Shown here piece after piece: positions 1 through 11,800 of a stretch of 36,727 nucleotides of DNA. The stretch's first letter is position 1. Each line of letters starts with the position of its first letter. Source of the stretch: Monoraphidium neglectum (Eukaryota; Chlorophyta; Chlorophyceae; Sphaeropleales; Selenastraceae). The notes beneath the pieces are model-generated. The model was not told the DNA's origin. It worked only from the letters and a program-made list of their open reading frames with translations, and ran no database searches. Both the position numbers and the translations under genes were made by a program. The stretch covers positions 4,974 to 41,700 of the forward strand of contig NW_014013564.1 in NCBI RefSeq assembly GCF_000611645.1, written 5' to 3'.

Positions 1-104
1 AAGGGCTGAGGGGCCCTGCCCCCCCCCCCCCCCCCACATCCGCTGTTGCGGTCGGCCACAGCATCAGCCCCGCCCCTCGACCATCCTCACGTCCTTGATT
101 ATAG

Positions 105-2168
105 GTGGGCAACCTGCCATTCCGGCGGCTGTGCAAGGATCTTGGGTGCGAGGTGACATGCGGCGAGATGGCGCTGACCACCAACCTGCTGCAGGGTCAG
201 GCCAGCGAGTGGGCCCTGCTCAAGCGCCACCCCTCAGAGGACATCTTTGGCGTGCAGGTGGGCGCAACCCATACAGCTCCGCGGCCCTGAGGCCAGGAGC
301 TTCAGCCGTGTGGCGTGCTGTCGGCACACAAGCCGCTAGCGCTGCACAGGCCCGCTCCATAGACTTGCTGCAACATCATATTTGATCCAGCTCACCCCGC
401 CTGGCTCGCGTCAGTTCCAGTCACCCTCATGCCATTTGGAGGTTGCAATGGAGTCTCAAGCCCTCTCTCCACGTTGCCCGCCCAGGTGTGTGGTGGCTAC
501 CCCGACTCCATGGCGCGCCTGTGCCAGGTGGTGAGCGATCACGTGTCCTGCGACTTTGTGGACATGAACTGTGGCTGCCCCATTGACATCATCTGTGCGC
601 GCCAGGCCGGCAGCGCACTGCTCACCAAGCCGCGGCGCTTTGAGGAGGTGGTGCGTGCGGCCTGCGGCGCCCTGGATGTGCCTCTCATTGTCAAGATGCG
701 GTGCGAGGGGGAGGGGTATGACGTATGAGGGGGAGGGTGTGCGGGATGTGTGGAGTGTGTGAGGAATATTTTGGAGGGCGGAGTGAGATGAGCATGAATC
801 CTTGCCCTGCAGTGGCCTTGAGGGCACAGTTGCGAAGCTCAAGCAGGCGCAGCTATTCCTGCAACCCCTTGCACACATTCATGACCGACCTTGCTGGTCC
901 CGCCCCCCCCCCCTCCTGCCTCCCGTCCCTGTCTCGGCCGCAGCAAGGGCTACAACGACGGCGCTGATGTCGCCCACGAGCTAATTCCCCAGATTGCGCA
1001 GTGGGGGGCAGCCGCCATCACTCTGCATGGGCGCACCCGGCAGCAGCGCTACAGCCGCCAGGCAGACTGGGACTACATAGAGCGCTGCGCGGGTGTGGCG
1101 GCGGGCGTTGGTCTGCCGTTGGTGGGCAACGGCGACATCATGAGCTACCAGGACTGGGCGCAGCACATGGCGGGCGGTGATGTCACCACCTGCATGCTGG
1201 GGCGTGGCGCGCTCATCAAGCCCTGGATCTTCACAGGCAGGCTCAGGCATTGAGGCGTTGGGAAGCTAGAGGCGGTCAGGACAATGCATGTGAATGCTTA
1301 AGGGAAGCTGCGTTGGGGCCGATTGCGGGGGCGTTTGGCAACACATAGTTGCACGTAGTTGCAGAAGCAGAATCACGAGACAGCAGTATTGCATCAACCC
1401 GCCACACATTCACAAGTTGTGATCCACCGGCTACTGTTCGTCCTGCCCCTGGCCCCCACCGCGAGCAGAGATCCGGGAGCAGCGCGTGTGGGACATCAGC
1501 TCGGGGGAGCGCTTCGACCACCTGCGGCAATTCTGCAGCTACGGCCTCGAGCACTGGGGCAGTGACGACCGCGGGGTGGAGGCGACCCGCCGGTTCCTTC
1601 TCGAGTGGCTGAGCTTCACGCACAGGTGGGACCTGGGGAAGAATGAGGCGCCGCGTTGGTGTCCCCGAGGTTTCGCAGCGGGCCTCCCGCGTACGGCTTG
1701 GATGAAACATGCGCCCTCCCCGACTTGCTTGAAGGGTCCCCAGCAATGTGCGGCGGCAGTACTGCGCTGCTGCTCGTCACCCAAGCACCGCCCCCCATTT
1801 CCAAGAACCCCTGGACCAACGCGCTACCCCCTCTTTCAACAAGGAGCTCTCACTCCAACCTCCTTCCACCCAGGTATGTGCCCGTGGGCCTCTTGGAGGT
1901 GCTTCCGCAGCAGATGCACTGGCGGCCCCCCAGCTTTGTGGGCCGCAACGATCTGGAGACGCTTCTGGGCAGTGGCAGCGCTGCCGACTGGGTGCGCATC
2001 AGCGAGATGCTGCTGGGGCCAGCGCCGTCGGGCTTCACTTTCAGCCCCAAGCACAAGAGCAACTCTTACACCTTGAGTGCTGCCGACGCCAGCCTGCTTG
2101 CTGGAGGCACTGTGCCAGCTGTCACCATGGGTGGTGAGGGAAACGAAGACGGCGAGGAGAATGGCTGA
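105..2168 (+). CDS. DUS3: tRNA-dihydrouridine(47) synthase, DUS3 type (5' partial)
   Basis: FMN-dependent enzyme expected to reduce uridine to dihydrouridine in tRNA (position 47 for the Dus3 subfamily). Predicted exons are 105-257, 486-700, 944-1236, 1469-1625 and 1874-2168; phases agree throughout and give 370 residues to the TGA. The first visible exon begins [14 protein letters not shown] and continues with the CGEMA and [20 protein letters not shown] blocks. Exon 2 carries MNCGCP, with the catalytic cysteine of the family. Exon 3 has the FMN/phosphate-side blocks [13 protein letters not shown] and LVGNGDI. Exons 4-5 hold the helical domain, with [27 protein letters not shown] and the Dus3-typical [14 protein letters not shown] and [10 protein letters not shown]. 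The N-terminal part, where Dus3 proteins carry CCCH zinc fingers, lies left of the window. Intron 1237-1468 starts with GC instead of GT. Bases 1-104 read as intron and include a run of 17 C at 19-35. Confidence 0.93.
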
Positions 2169-2382
2169 CCATGGGTCTCGCAGCCTGCTGCTCGCCACAT
2201 GCATCTGGCACGTGTCACCCCTTTCTTTCTTTATATACATGTATTGTGTTCACTGCATCATTTGGTGTGGGTATGGGCAGGGTTTGCTCACGCCGGCACC
2301 ACATGATGCGTTATCGTCTTTAAGGCAACATGCAAGGCTTTTTGCAGATGCTGATGCAGATGCGGTCAGTGTGTCGCAAGTT

Positions 2383-2387
2383 TGTAA
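2383..2387 (+). promoter_or_regulatory. TGTAA polyadenylation signal (DUS3)
   Basis: A TGTAA pentamer lies 215 nt after the DUS3 stop, in an AT-richer stretch. TGTAA is the usual green-algal polyadenylation signal; the assignment to this gene is inferred from position. Confidence 0.5.
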
Positions 2388-3465
2388 TTTTCCTGCGTAG
2401 ATCTGGAGAATCCGGCGACAGTGCTGTGTGTGTCTGGGGAGTGCAAGCAGCGGCCTGCCTGTGTCCTCCCAACTGCATAAGGAGCTCAGTTGGCGCTACG
2501 TCAGTTCAGTAATCGCATTAGTCTGCCGTATGTATATCCATGAAGCCCTGTTTTTGGCGGTCATGGTTTGGGTGTGGCGGCAAAGCGAGGATATCGCACA
2601 TGGTATTCTGTCTGTCGGCTCTGATCACCTGTCAGGGGACCACTGCATGGTAGCGCCCCACAAACCCATGCAGCAATGGGTGTCACCGAGCGGGCTTACT
2701 GACACCAGTCTGCCTAGCGATGAGATAATGGACACACACTGTGACGCTCCACCAAACGCAGTGATGCCAGGCCGTATTTTTCCTGCACCTACCACAGCAC
2801 CCTTTTGGAAACGGCAAGGCTGCAAGCAAGCCTGCAACATGTCTCACTTTGACAGCCGCGATTGAGCTACTGACAGTCGAGCTTCAGAGGCACAGGTCTG
2901 TGTCATGCACATACTGCCGTCAGGTCTTGTCGATGTGGCTCTGGTGCCCAAACTGTGCGTGGGTGAAAGACCATTGAGCATAAGCCTTGCTGGACTGGCA
3001 CTCGATGTGGTTTGCGTGGACGGATTCTATTTACAGACAGTGCCATGTTTGCCCACCACATAGGTTCGGCGATGGACGTGAGCTCCTCATGCGGTACAGA
3101 GGCAGCTGCAAATTCTCAGCGCAGAGAGCGGTGCCCGTCAGCCACAGCCAAGTGAGACAAGGTGTCCGACGAGGGGTTGCAAGTGCTGAGCGGTTGTTCA
3201 AGATGCCTTCAAAATAATCAAAGGCAGTGAGGCGCTGCCACGTGCGTGGCAGTTCGCGGGGCCGGGCGCAATGCACTCTGCTGTTGAACTTTCGGTTGCA
3301 CGGCCGGGGGGTGCAGCACACCCACTTGCTGTCACTCTCCGTTCTCACCTTCTGCCTTGTCCTTTGCCTGGACGTGGCACGTACTTAAGCTGCAAGCCTG
3401 CCATACCACGTAATCCACAACTGACCCTTAAAACCAGGACCGTGGTCAAGCAAGGCGATCTCTCG
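2388..3465. other. intergenic region: DUS3 3' flank and CURT1 promoter
   Basis: No gene was recognised here. Open frames such as the one at 2428-2865 are short, have no family resemblance and no splice partners. The right part should hold the CURT1 promoter and 5' UTR; it contains an 18 bp palindrome with a CACGTG core (3235-3252) and an ACGTGGC motif near 3372. No clear TATA box was seen. Confidence 0.55.
3235..3252. promoter_or_regulatory. 18 bp perfect palindromic arms around a G-box core
   Basis: CTGCCACG-TG-CGTGGCAG: two perfect 8 bp inverted arms around a TG centre, containing CACGTG at 3239-3244. It lies about 215 bp upstream of the CURT1 start codon. G-box elements bind bZIP/bHLH factors and are common in light-regulated promoters of the green lineage. 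The role here is inferred from position only. Confidence 0.4.
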
Positions 3466-5275
3466 ATGGCGCTCGCCCTCTCCACCTCGCGTGTGGCCAC
3501 CCGTGCCGTGGCCAGGACCTCCAGGAGCTACCTTGCGGCCCCCAAGCCCTTGATGCGCCAGTGTGGGTTCAAACCACAAAGATCTGCTGCTGGCGCGGGC
3601 TGATCCTCCGGGCGCGGGCTCTACTTTTGTCCCATCGCAGCAACCACGCGCCCTGATCAGGCTGGTTGCCGCGGGCTGTTGAGTTGTTGACACCCTGGCC
3701 CGCCCGCTGACGCCTCACTACGCCCACACCGCCACTGACCCTGGCCTCGTCGCCCGACACCACAACGGGACACCCTTGTGGCATTGCGATGGTGCAGCCC
3801 CTCGCCATGTGGTCCGCGCAAGCTCAGGTTAGCGCTCACGAGGGTTGGCAAAGCAAGCTGCAGCAGAAGTGGCCTGTGCAGCCGCTGTGGTGGCCTGGGC
3901 AGCCATCTGTGCCAGTTGTCAACAGGAGCGGCGCGGTGTTCGAAGGGCCTCGCTTGCGGGATGATAGTCGACTGATTGCTGGTGTGCCAGGTCGACAGCG
4001 CCTTGTCGTTAGCGGCTGGGACGCTGGGACAGCGCGCGCACATACAAGCAGTGGTGCTTGGCATGGGAGCAGCTTGCTAACAGAGGGCGAGGCGGCCGAG
4101 GCGTTGGCGGGGCGTCTGCCCATTGAAGGAGAAGGCGCACACCAGGCTAGCGTGCTGCATGCATTCCGCAACCGGACACTGTGATAAAACCGACAAGGCT
4201 ATCCTGTGTTTGGGGACTTGCGCCATACGATCAAATCAACCGCAGCACTTCTCTCCCCACCACTTGCAACCGTGCGCCCCCAACAGACTTTGACTTTGAC
4301 CAGTTCCTGGCGGACATCGCCGACAAGGTGGGCTGTCAGCCAAGCACGCTTTGATCCGGGGGGGTAGGCAGGGTGCGAACAGCCCACTGTTGCTGGGCAT
4401 CAATGGTCTTGCACTGGTCAGGGATGTCATCGTGAATCACGACTGCTATGTCCTTGCTCTCCGCAGTTTGAGAAGTCCGAGAACAAGCCAGTTGTCATCG
4501 GCTACTCTGTGGCGGCGATCGTCGCTTTCTTCACCGCAGAGTGAGCACTGTCCAGGCTCGCTGCTGCTGTCCTGCCGCGCCCTGTGCCGGGCATGAGTGC
4601 CTGCACGCAGGCAGGCTGCATACGTTACCGGCGCGCAACTCCGCTACACCCAATTGCCCCTCGCCCGCCCACCACCGGTGAATCAACTCTGCGCCAGGTG
4701 GCTCATCCACCTGCCTGCCCTGGACTTCGTGGGTGGCGCTGATAAAGCATATGGGATCACATGCCCTCTCATTACTGCGATGGGTTGCGGGGCCTGCCGC
4801 TGTATGAATGTCCAAGCAGGTTGCCTGTGGGGGCGCAGCCTTCCTCCTTTGCCGCTTTTGCTGGTCCCAGGACACTCCTGATGGACCTATTCCACTGTTG
4901 TTCCCACCACCACCATTCCCCCCAGCTCCTGGGTTTCCCCATCCAGCTGATCGGCCTGCTGGCGGTGCCCTACCTGGCCATCCGCTACCTGGCCGACGGC
5001 GGTGACGTCGGCAAGGACGTCGGCACATACACCTCCACCATCATCAAGAAGCTGCCTGGTGCGTGCATGTAGGGTCCAGGGCACCACGGCTTGTCGATGC
5101 TGATGGTGACCGACTGATGCATGGGCAGCAAGTTTGCAGCCAACTGTCGGGGTGTCCCACAATTTTGACAGATAGAGAGAGCAATTTGTCCAGCTCAGAA
5201 GCAGGACTGCAGCACTGGCATGCTAGCGACTTCTCCTGGGTATTCGCGTCGCTCGCCGCAGGCTTGGACAAGTAA
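3466..5275 (+). CDS. CURT1: CURVATURE THYLAKOID 1 (CURT1)-like protein
   Basis: Small thylakoid membrane protein that oligomerises at grana margins and bends the membrane. Predicted exons are 3466-3562, 4287-4327, 4467-4540, 4698-4728, 4926-5058 and 5262-5275; all phases close, giving 129 aa. Residues 1-32 (MALALSTSRVATRAVARTSR and on) are Ser/Arg/Ala-rich with almost no acidic residues, as in chloroplast transit peptides. An amphipathic acidic helix follows (FDFDQFLADIADKFEKSENK). Then come a membrane segment (VVIGYSVAAIVAFFTAEWL), a short LPAL turn and a second membrane segment (LLGFPIQLIGLLAVPYLAIR), and a C-terminal helix ending LPGLDK. This helix, two-TM hairpin, helix layout is that of CURT1/CAAD domains. 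The last exon has only 14 nt. The first intron (3563-4286) is long and could hide an extra symmetrical exon. Confidence 0.82.
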
Positions 5276-5828
5276 ACAGGAGACAGCAAGGTGTTCTGGG
5301 CGTCAGGTCTTTTGCGTCGCCCTTAAGGATGAGTACCCTGCAGTGTCCGACGAGCCCATTTCAAGATTTGTGGCTGCTCCCATACAGCATTTTTGAGAGC
5401 ACTGCTGCCCTTGTCATGCTACTGGCGCGCTGAAACCACCGTGCGTGCCTGCCACAATTCAACCTCCGTACGTCCACCACCCAGCTGCACAGCACTTGCT
5501 AGGATGTGTGTGGATGCAGTAGTGGCACGAGTGAGCTTATGTTGTAAAAATGCGTGACGGCTCATCCTGGAATGCGGGCCGGGACAGCTATTCTGGGCGG
5601 CGATAATCATCCCCTACTGCAGCTCCCTCTGCAAATCTCCGATTCAGGCACAGGAAGAAAACTGTTGTGAGAACGTTTCAGCCGGCCATGGCAGTCAGAA
5701 GATTACTTCGTTATTTATTCACGAGACAAGTTGACTGTAATTGGTGGAAACCGATCTAATGCATTGATACAGGTCCTGTGGCTAAAAATGCCGGAAAACC
5801 TGCCGCATGTCCTCAGAGAAACTGCCAG
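5276..5828. other. intergenic region between convergent CURT1 and coiled-coil genes
   Basis: No gene seen. Two plus-strand TGTAA signals occur (5543-5547 and 5736-5740); either could end the CURT1 transcript. No minus-strand copy (TTACA on the plus strand) was found for the converging coiled-coil gene. Confidence 0.55.
5543..5547 (+). promoter_or_regulatory. TGTAA polyadenylation signal (CURT1)
   Basis: TGTAA 268 nt past the CURT1 stop, followed by an A-rich stretch. A second copy lies at 5736-5740. Confidence 0.5.
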
Positions 5829-8800
5829 TCACTCATCAAACAGCAATGTCTTGCGCACCGAGTGAACTTCTGCTGGGGTCATCGCCCCGCCCTCCGCTGC
5901 GGCCACGCCCACGCAGACGTGATCCTGCCCGGCCTCCCCGCCGCCCGCATCAGCCCCTTCGCCCGCGGCGGTGCGGCTGGCCTTGCCCCCACCTGTGGCG
6001 GGCGCACATGTGAAGAACAGCTCCTGTTGCCCCTGGCCCACCTGGCCCTGGTCGTGACCCGTTTGCTGCGTGTCGGGCTGCACGGTCAGCGCAAGCCCCC
6101 GCTCGGCCGTGAAAAAGCCCTGCGGCTCGTCCTCCTCATCCCCGCCGCAGCCGCTGTCCGTGGCGGCCCCCGCCATGCAGGGCCTCAGCCAAGCAGCGAT
6201 GGGGGAGGCCAAGTCCACCACTTCAGACTCGTTCGCAGCCCCGCAGCTGGCAGGGCGTCCTGGAGACAGCATCCCCGCGGCGTCAACGGCGTCGGCGTCG
6301 CCCCCACCAGAGTCAACACGCCCCGGCAGCCAGAATGCCTCAGCCACAGACGCCCTTGGGGCGTGAGTGGCCGTGCCAGATGCGGCACAGCTGCCACCAC
6401 CTGATGGCAAGCCGCAGCTGCCATCCTGCCCCACAACAGCAGGCAGCATGTGGACTCTCCCGGGGCTGCCGCTGTCAAAGCTGGCGCCGGCGCCGCCGTC
6501 GAGCGTTGCGGCGACCTCCTCAGCCTCGGCCCTGTCCCGCGCAGCCACCAGCAGCGGCAGCGCCCCCAGGTCAAGGCGCGGCACGACCGAGGGCCGCGTT
6601 CCTGAGCTGTTGAGGCCGCCGGCGCCCTCGGCTGCCGCCGCACCGCCGGCGCTTGCCAGGCTGAACACTGCCTGTGACTCCCCCTCCCCTTCCCACACCA
6701 CTTCGCCCGCCGCGTCGTCTCCATCCTCAAACTCGGCTGCGGAGCCCAGGCTTGAGCCGCTGCCATCGCCCTCCTCCCCCAGCGCTGCAAGCCGCTCAAA
6801 CGACAGCCGCAGGTCAGCGGCGGCGTCGCTGCCGGGCTGGGACCCGCGAGACAGGGACGCACTTGCAGCTGGTGAGCCTGGAGAGCCGACACTCTCCTGG
6901 GCATCTTGCTCCTGGTCCTCCTGCTGCCGCTGCTCCGGCTGCTCAACCTGGGGCTGACCACCCTCCAGCTGGGCCGCCACGCTGCCGGGCCCTGCCGACA
7001 CCTCACTCTCGCTGCCTGTGGCGGAGAGCTGTTGCCCGCCAGCGGCAGCAGCGCTGGATCGTTCCACTGCCAGCCCTTGCCCCACCAGGTGCTGCACCTG
7101 GACCTGCCCAGGCAGCAGGGACTGCCCCAGCTGGGTCAGCACGGCCGCCATGCTCTCCTGTGACTCAAAGCGCTCGGCCAGCGACGCCAGCTGCGACAGC
7201 GCCTCGATGGCGGGCCCGGGAGCCGGCGGCGCGCCTTTGCGAGCACTTGATGCGTCCGCCGGCAGCGCCACCTGCTCCGGCACCACGGTGGCAGGCGCTA
7301 CGCTGTCCTCTGGCCCTGAGCAGGTTGAGCCGAGCGCTGATGATGACGCTGCCCCTGCCGCTCCCTGGGCATGGTCAATGCTGCCCCCCGGGCAGGTTGG
7401 CTGCCCGCTCCCAGGACCCTGCACCTCGGTTTCGCTCTCGGCACGTGCCGACGGTGCCAGCGGTGCCTCTGGATCCAGGCTGTCTGAGGCAGTCCCGCGC
7501 GTGCCTGAAAGTGCGCCTGCGACTGCCTGGTTTGCGCGCACAGCGCCAGCAAGGAGAGAAGCTGGCGCGGTGCAGGCAGAGCGATCGTCGCTCGCGCCGA
7601 TGTCGCTGGGCGCGGCAGCCTCCACCCGCTGTGCCAGCTGCAGCTGCAGCTCCTCCACGCGCTGCTGCGCCGACGCCAGCTCAGCCCTGGCAGTGATGGC
7701 ACAGCAATGAGTTGAGGCGATGTCGGTCTTGCCGGGGGTCGCATAAGAGTGACTCAGCACTGGCACAACACGCAGGGCCCGCGACACGGATGTGCCCTCC
7801 GCCATTACCACGCCACTGCCGTCCATACCTGGCCATCTCCAGCTCCACTGTGGCATTCTCCCGCTCGCGCGCCTCCCGGCGCCCGACGCGCTTGGCCTCG
7901 TCCAGCCAACCCTGAGGACAGGTAGGCGGGGTTGGGGCCAGGGATGAGTGTTGCGAAGCGCTCGGCTGGTCGCCGAGGGGCAGCGAGCGTTGCAAGGGCC
8001 TGGCCGCCACAGGGGGCCCTGGAAAAAGCACAGCAGGAGACAAAACCACGACAACCCACGCTGACGCGCCAGGCAGGATGCTCCCCGGGGTTGCTGAAGC
8101 CAGTGGGGTATGTTGATGTGGCCCGCCTGAATGTGGGCTCCCCCCCTGAATCCCCCACCTGCATCTTCTGCACCTGCGCCAGCAGGTCGTCGCGGTCCAG
8201 GTTGGTGCGCGACACCTCGTCCTGCCACTGCGCAGTAGGAGGCAGCGGGTTGGCGACAACGTTGGCCGTGCAGAGCACAGAACAGGACAGGCAACAAGAG
8301 CATGAGCAGCGCTTTCGTGCCGGACAAGGAGGGGGGCTTGGACACCCCAGTCCTTGCTTGTTATTCTACGCGCCTGACGCTACAAAGCGTGTGCCAGCAC
8401 CAACCCACACTCGTCCCACGCACTTTGGCCACATCCTGGTGCCCCGCCTCCAGCATCGTGCTCAGCTCGGCGACGCGGGCCTGGGCCGCCGCCAGCTCGG
8501 CCGCCACCTTCTGCGGCTCAGCGGCCGCAGCCGCCAGGCTCTTGCGCAGCGCCTCCGCCTCCGCCTCCGCAGCCGCGACGGCCGCCGTCTTCGCCTCCAC
8601 CTCCTTGAGAACATCGGCAGCTGCCGCTGCCCTCGCGTCCAGCTCGGCCCGCAGCGTGCCCTCGGCCTCGGCAGCTGCGACGAGACGCGCATGCGCCTCG
8701 TCCAAGGCCGCCCGCTCCCCTTGCGCTAGGTGCTGCTTGCGATCGCGGTCAGCAGCAGAAAGGGCCTGCCGCATCTTCTCAGCCTGGCCCTCCTGCACGG

Positions 8801-11800
8801 CGGCGGCCAGCTCTTTGCGAGCCGCCGCTGCCGATTCCTCCGCTGCGCGAGCAACCGCTTGGGCCGCCTCGGCGCCGCCGCGCGCCTCCTTCAGCTGGGC
8901 CTCGAGCTCGAGGGCGCGGCCCTCGACCGCCGCCAGCGCGGCTTGCGCCGCAGCATGAGCAACAGCCTCGCGCTCTGCGCGCGCCGCCAGGTCGACCGCC
9001 TCCTGCTGAGCCAGCTGCAGCTGCTGCGCCATCTCGCGCCGCGCACCCTCGACCGTTGCCACTGCGGCCGCCGCCTCCTCCTGGGCGCTCTCAAGCTGCT
9101 CAAGCAGCGCCACACGCGCAGCCTCAACCTCCTCCTCACGCGCCGCCGCGGCCGCCGCTTGCTGCTGCGCCTCGTCTGCACGTGCCGCTGCAGCCGCCAC
9201 CGCCTCCTGGGCGCTCTCAAGCTGCTCAAGCAGCGCAACACGCGCAGCCTCGGCGTCCTCCTCACGCACCGCCGCGGCCGCCGCTTGCTGCTGCGCCTCG
9301 TCTGCACGCGCCACTGTGGCCGCCACCTCTTTTTGGGCGCTCTCAAGCTGCTCAAGCAGCGCCACACGTGCAGCCTCGGCCTCCTCCTCACGCACCGCCG
9401 CGGCCGCCGCTTGCTGCTGCGCCACGTCTGCACGCGCCGCTGCAGCCGCCACCGCCTCCTGGGCGCTCTCAAGCTGCTCAAGCAGCGCAACACGCGCAGC
9501 CTCGGCCTCCTCCTCACGCGCCGCCGCGGCCGCCGCTTGCTGCTGCGCCTCGTCTGCACGCGCCGCTGCAGCCGCCACCGCCTCCTGGGCGCTCTCAAGC
9601 TGCTCAAGCAGCGCAACACGTGCAGCCTCGGCCTCCTCCTCACGCACCGCCGCGGCCGCCGCTTGCTGCTGCGCCTCGTCTGCACGCGCCACTGCGGCCG
9701 CCACCTCTTTTTGGGCGCTCTCAAGCTGCTCAAGCAGCGCCACACGTGCAGCCTCGGCCTCCTCCTCACGCACCGCCGCGGCCGCCGCTTGCTGCTGCGC
9801 CTCGTCTGCACGCGCCACTGCGGCCGCCACCTCGTTCTGGGCGCTCTCAAGCTGCTCAAGCAGCGCAACACGCGCAGCCTCGGCCTCCTCCTCACGCACC
9901 GCCGTGGCCGCCGCTTGCTGCTGCGCCTCGTCTGCACGCGCCACTGCGGCCGCCACCTCGTTCTGGGCGCTCTCAAGCTGCTCGAGCAACACCACCCGCG
10001 CAGCCTCAGCATTCCCAGTGCTTGTTCCCAGCAGCTGCACCTCGCCTGCAGGCACAGCGGTTGCGCCAACCTCATGGACTGCAATCTGAAGCTGCTCAGG
10101 TGAAGATGCAAACTCGAGGTGGTTCTCCATGGTTGTGGCTGTTGATGATGACATCCGCTGCTGCTCGTCCAGCGCACCGACCTGATAGAGGGCAAACAAC
10201 ATGCACGACAAAGTGTCAGAATACGGCATGCAGCAAATCCGTCCTTGGCTACATGAACATGCTTCAAGAGCATGCAGGCCTCTGAGGCAGCAGCACGACT
10301 AAAGACCAGCAGTGGCGCACACACCCACACTGTGCTGGTGCACTGCAAACATAGCCTAAAGATTGACTCGCGTGTGCAACAAGGACGAGCCCACAGCCTG
10401 GGCGTGCACTTTTGTCACCTGTGGGCTTGCTTCAGCCTGGTCTGCCGGTCCAGTCTGTTGCTCAGCCACAGCTGCCGTTGCACCAGCTGCGGTGGCGTCC
10501 GCGCGTGCCTGTTCAAGCTGCTCCTCCGTTGTGCTGACAAGGGTTTGGAGCTCAAGGGAGCGCGCCTCAGCTGCAGCAAGGGCGGCTTGCATGGTGGCGG
10601 TGGCGGCGGCCTCTGCCTCTGCACGCGCTCTCTCCTCAGCAAGCTGCTGCTGAAGGGTGTTTATGGTGGCTTCGGCAGCCTCCGCCGCCTCTCCACGCTG
10701 AGCAAGCTGTTCCCGGAGCGCCGCCACCTGGTTTGGGTCAGGCCCGCGTGAATGGTCAGAAATCAGATGTGGGTCGTAGCACGATGTGCTTTTGGCAGCT
10801 CTCACTGCCACCTTTGCCCTGTCAACGCAGAAACGGTGGCTTACAGCGTGGATCACATCGCCCCTTGCGCTCGTGCGCCGATGAATTGCTGCACCACATG
10901 TGCGCGCCAAGGCCGCGATCCATTCCACAACACTGTTGGAGGCATGAAAACCACCTCCCTCAGGGCACCCACCTGGTCCGCCATACCAGCCAGCCCCTCT
11001 TGATCACTCTGGGCCTGCAGCCGCACAGCCTGTAGCTCGGCCCTTGCGGTTGCCAGTAGCCCAGCCGTGTCGCGCTGCTCTGCCAGCAGCAGGTCAAAGT
11101 CCATGTCGCGCTGGGCATGCTTGGCCTTGAGCAATGTGTGCTCCGCCTGTGCCGCCTCAAACTCGGTGTTGCGCTCTGCGAGAAGGGCCTGGGCCTCCAT
11201 CAGTGAGTTGCGTGCTTCGATGAGCGCTGCTTCTGAGGCGCCCGCAATGGAACGCGCCTCCTCCAGCTCAAAGCTACGAGGGCGAGAGCGACAGGAGCGG
11301 CGTTTGATTCGAAAAGGCTTCAAAATTCTGGAGGGGCATGGCTGTCTTCGGGCGTTCCAATCACGAGTGCGGCCCTTAGAAGAAGCATGAAGCGGCATGC
11401 CAGGGTCTTGGGAGAGGACAGACCTGATCTTGGGCAGCTGCTCCACAGCTGCATGCAGGGCCTCCTCCCGTTGTCGTGTCTCATTGAGCTCCACCTGCAC
11501 TTGCTTTCTGGCGCTCAGCGCATTGGCTAGCTCCTGTGCGGCCGCGGGTCGCATGCAGGATGTGCGGTCGGGGGACGTGGTGTCAGGGGCTATCTCATAA
11601 TTTGGACCCGCGCGTTGCTCACAGCATGGCAGCATGCAATATGATGCCACATAATCACGGGAAAATGCCACATTCAGGGCGCGAGCAGAGGCCCTGCCGC
11701 TGCCTCACCATGTCCGTGTCGCCCAGCCTTCTTGTCAGCCTGTCGGCGAAGCTGGCGCGTTGCAGCGCGTCCTGCAGCTCGCGCTGCTTGTCATCCGCTT

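Noticed and set aside
6674..7696. 340-codon plus-strand open frame
   Set aside because: It is opposite the last exon of the coiled-coil gene and is a Pro/Arg/Ala-rich shadow.
8730..10285. Long plus-strand open frames (457, 409 and 257 codons) and a second minus-strand frame across the repeat array
   Set aside because: The 126 bp unit is a multiple of three and GC-rich, so any frame free of stops in one unit is free in all. The frames give Arg/Leu-, Pro/Ala- or Ser/Ala-only strings. The Ala/Glu/Gln coiled-coil frame is the one that joins in phase to its neighbouring exons.
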